A stretch of 64,000 nt of DNA, taken from NCBI RefSeq assembly GCF_020382885.2, contig NC_058495.1, positions 4,209,627 through 4,273,626 on the forward strand, given 5' to 3'. This document shows, piece by piece, positions 63,315-64,000 of the stretch. Source of the stretch: Scatophagus argus (Eukaryota; Chordata; Actinopteri; Scatophagidae). The notes below the pieces were generated by a model. That model searched no databases and was not told the origin of the DNA. It was given only the letters and a program-made list of their open reading frames with translations. The position numbers were made by a program, and so were the translations under genes. Position 1 is the stretch's first letter, and each line of letters begins with the position of its first letter.

Positions 63315-64000
63315 GTGACACATGGGCACATTGTTGTTTATTTATTTCTGCCCTGTAGTGTTATAGATGTATATATCCACACTGGGGTGATAAAAGACTG
63401 TAACACACTGCAGCATTTAACAACTTAAACCAGCTCTGAGGTAAAGAAAATAAGTATGTTCAGTCTGTTTCACACCTTCTCACCGCCTTGTGCAACCATG
63501 CAGCAGAAGGGCTGCTTTCCATTGCAGGTGACGTGAAATAACAGCACAACAACGCAGCAGAGCACTCCGCCTCCCCCCTCATTTTGTTATTCGCATACAG
63601 GCGTTACATTGTGAGGTGCTTTGGTATTAATTAATTTGTTAAATGAAGTGAATTGTTACTGTTAACTTTTTAAAATGAAAAGGCATTTATCTGAATTGTT
63701 ATGTTTCATATTGTATCGCAGTGGACTAAGTGCACTAGTGAATGGCTCGACACACAGTATACTGGAGCAAAACACTGAAGATGGTGCCCTTTTATCTTTT
63801 CATTAAATCAGGAAGACATCTTGCGCTGAAAAATTGATTGTGAATAAAATCAGACCCTCAAGTCTTTTTGAGTATCCAGCACTGATCTTCTCTGGACTTG
63901 AAAGTTGGCTGTAAGAAGTTTGTAATTTCCTTTGTTTGTTTGCTTCAAAGGGCAGCAGCTGCAGTCAGCTTAGATTCATTGTTTCTAAAACTAAAATTCA
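63315..64000 (+). other. pank4: pank4 intron 6 (incomplete)
   Basis: It begins with GTGACA immediately after the ATADK-G codon and continues to the window edge. No further pank4 exon is recognisable before 64000. Confidence 0.7.

Overview
This is nuclear DNA from a bony fish, most likely a ray-finned (teleost) species. It is AT-rich and sparsely coding. Its genes have introns with GT/AG borders and include vertebrate-only families. It also carries dispersed repeats typical of teleosts and many short tandem repeats. There is no prokaryotic operon, CRISPR array, phage or rRNA, and I saw no tRNA gene.

Five protein-coding genes can be supported; four were assembled exon by exon with consistent splice phases. 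Left to right: (1) serinc3, minus strand, ten coding exons from 14157 down to 2448, predicted 479 aa. (2) A single-exon P2Y-type nucleotide receptor, minus strand, 30249-29227, 340 aa. (3) A CCN-family matricellular gene, best called ccn5, minus strand, five coding exons from 38528 down to 32698, predicted 352 aa, with a complete C-terminal cystine-knot domain. (4) stk35, minus strand, two coding exons from 55129 down to 52483, predicted 403 aa. It has a probable spliced 3' UTR whose last exon runs from 47599 to a poly(A) signal at 44476. (5) pank4, plus strand, first six coding exons from 59258 to 63314. The gene continues past the right edge of the window.

The rest is intron and intergenic DNA. 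It holds two tRNA-derived SINE copies in inverted orientation, two copies of a 'TTTATTTATATAG' dispersed repeat, about five pieces of a 'TACTCAAGTAC' repeat, retroposon tails ending in 'CAATAAAGTATC', and AC, AG, AT, TTTC and TATC tracts. The five genes do not form a shared pathway. The serinc3/ccn5 linkage resembles human chromosome 20q13, with a P2Y receptor lying between them here.

I found no undescribed multi-gene system. The observations most worth checking are these. The pank4 product keeps both active-site residues reported as lost in mammalian PANK4. The CCN5-like protein keeps a CT domain that mammalian CCN5 lacks. stk35 appears to have an intron placed 23 nt after its stop codon.
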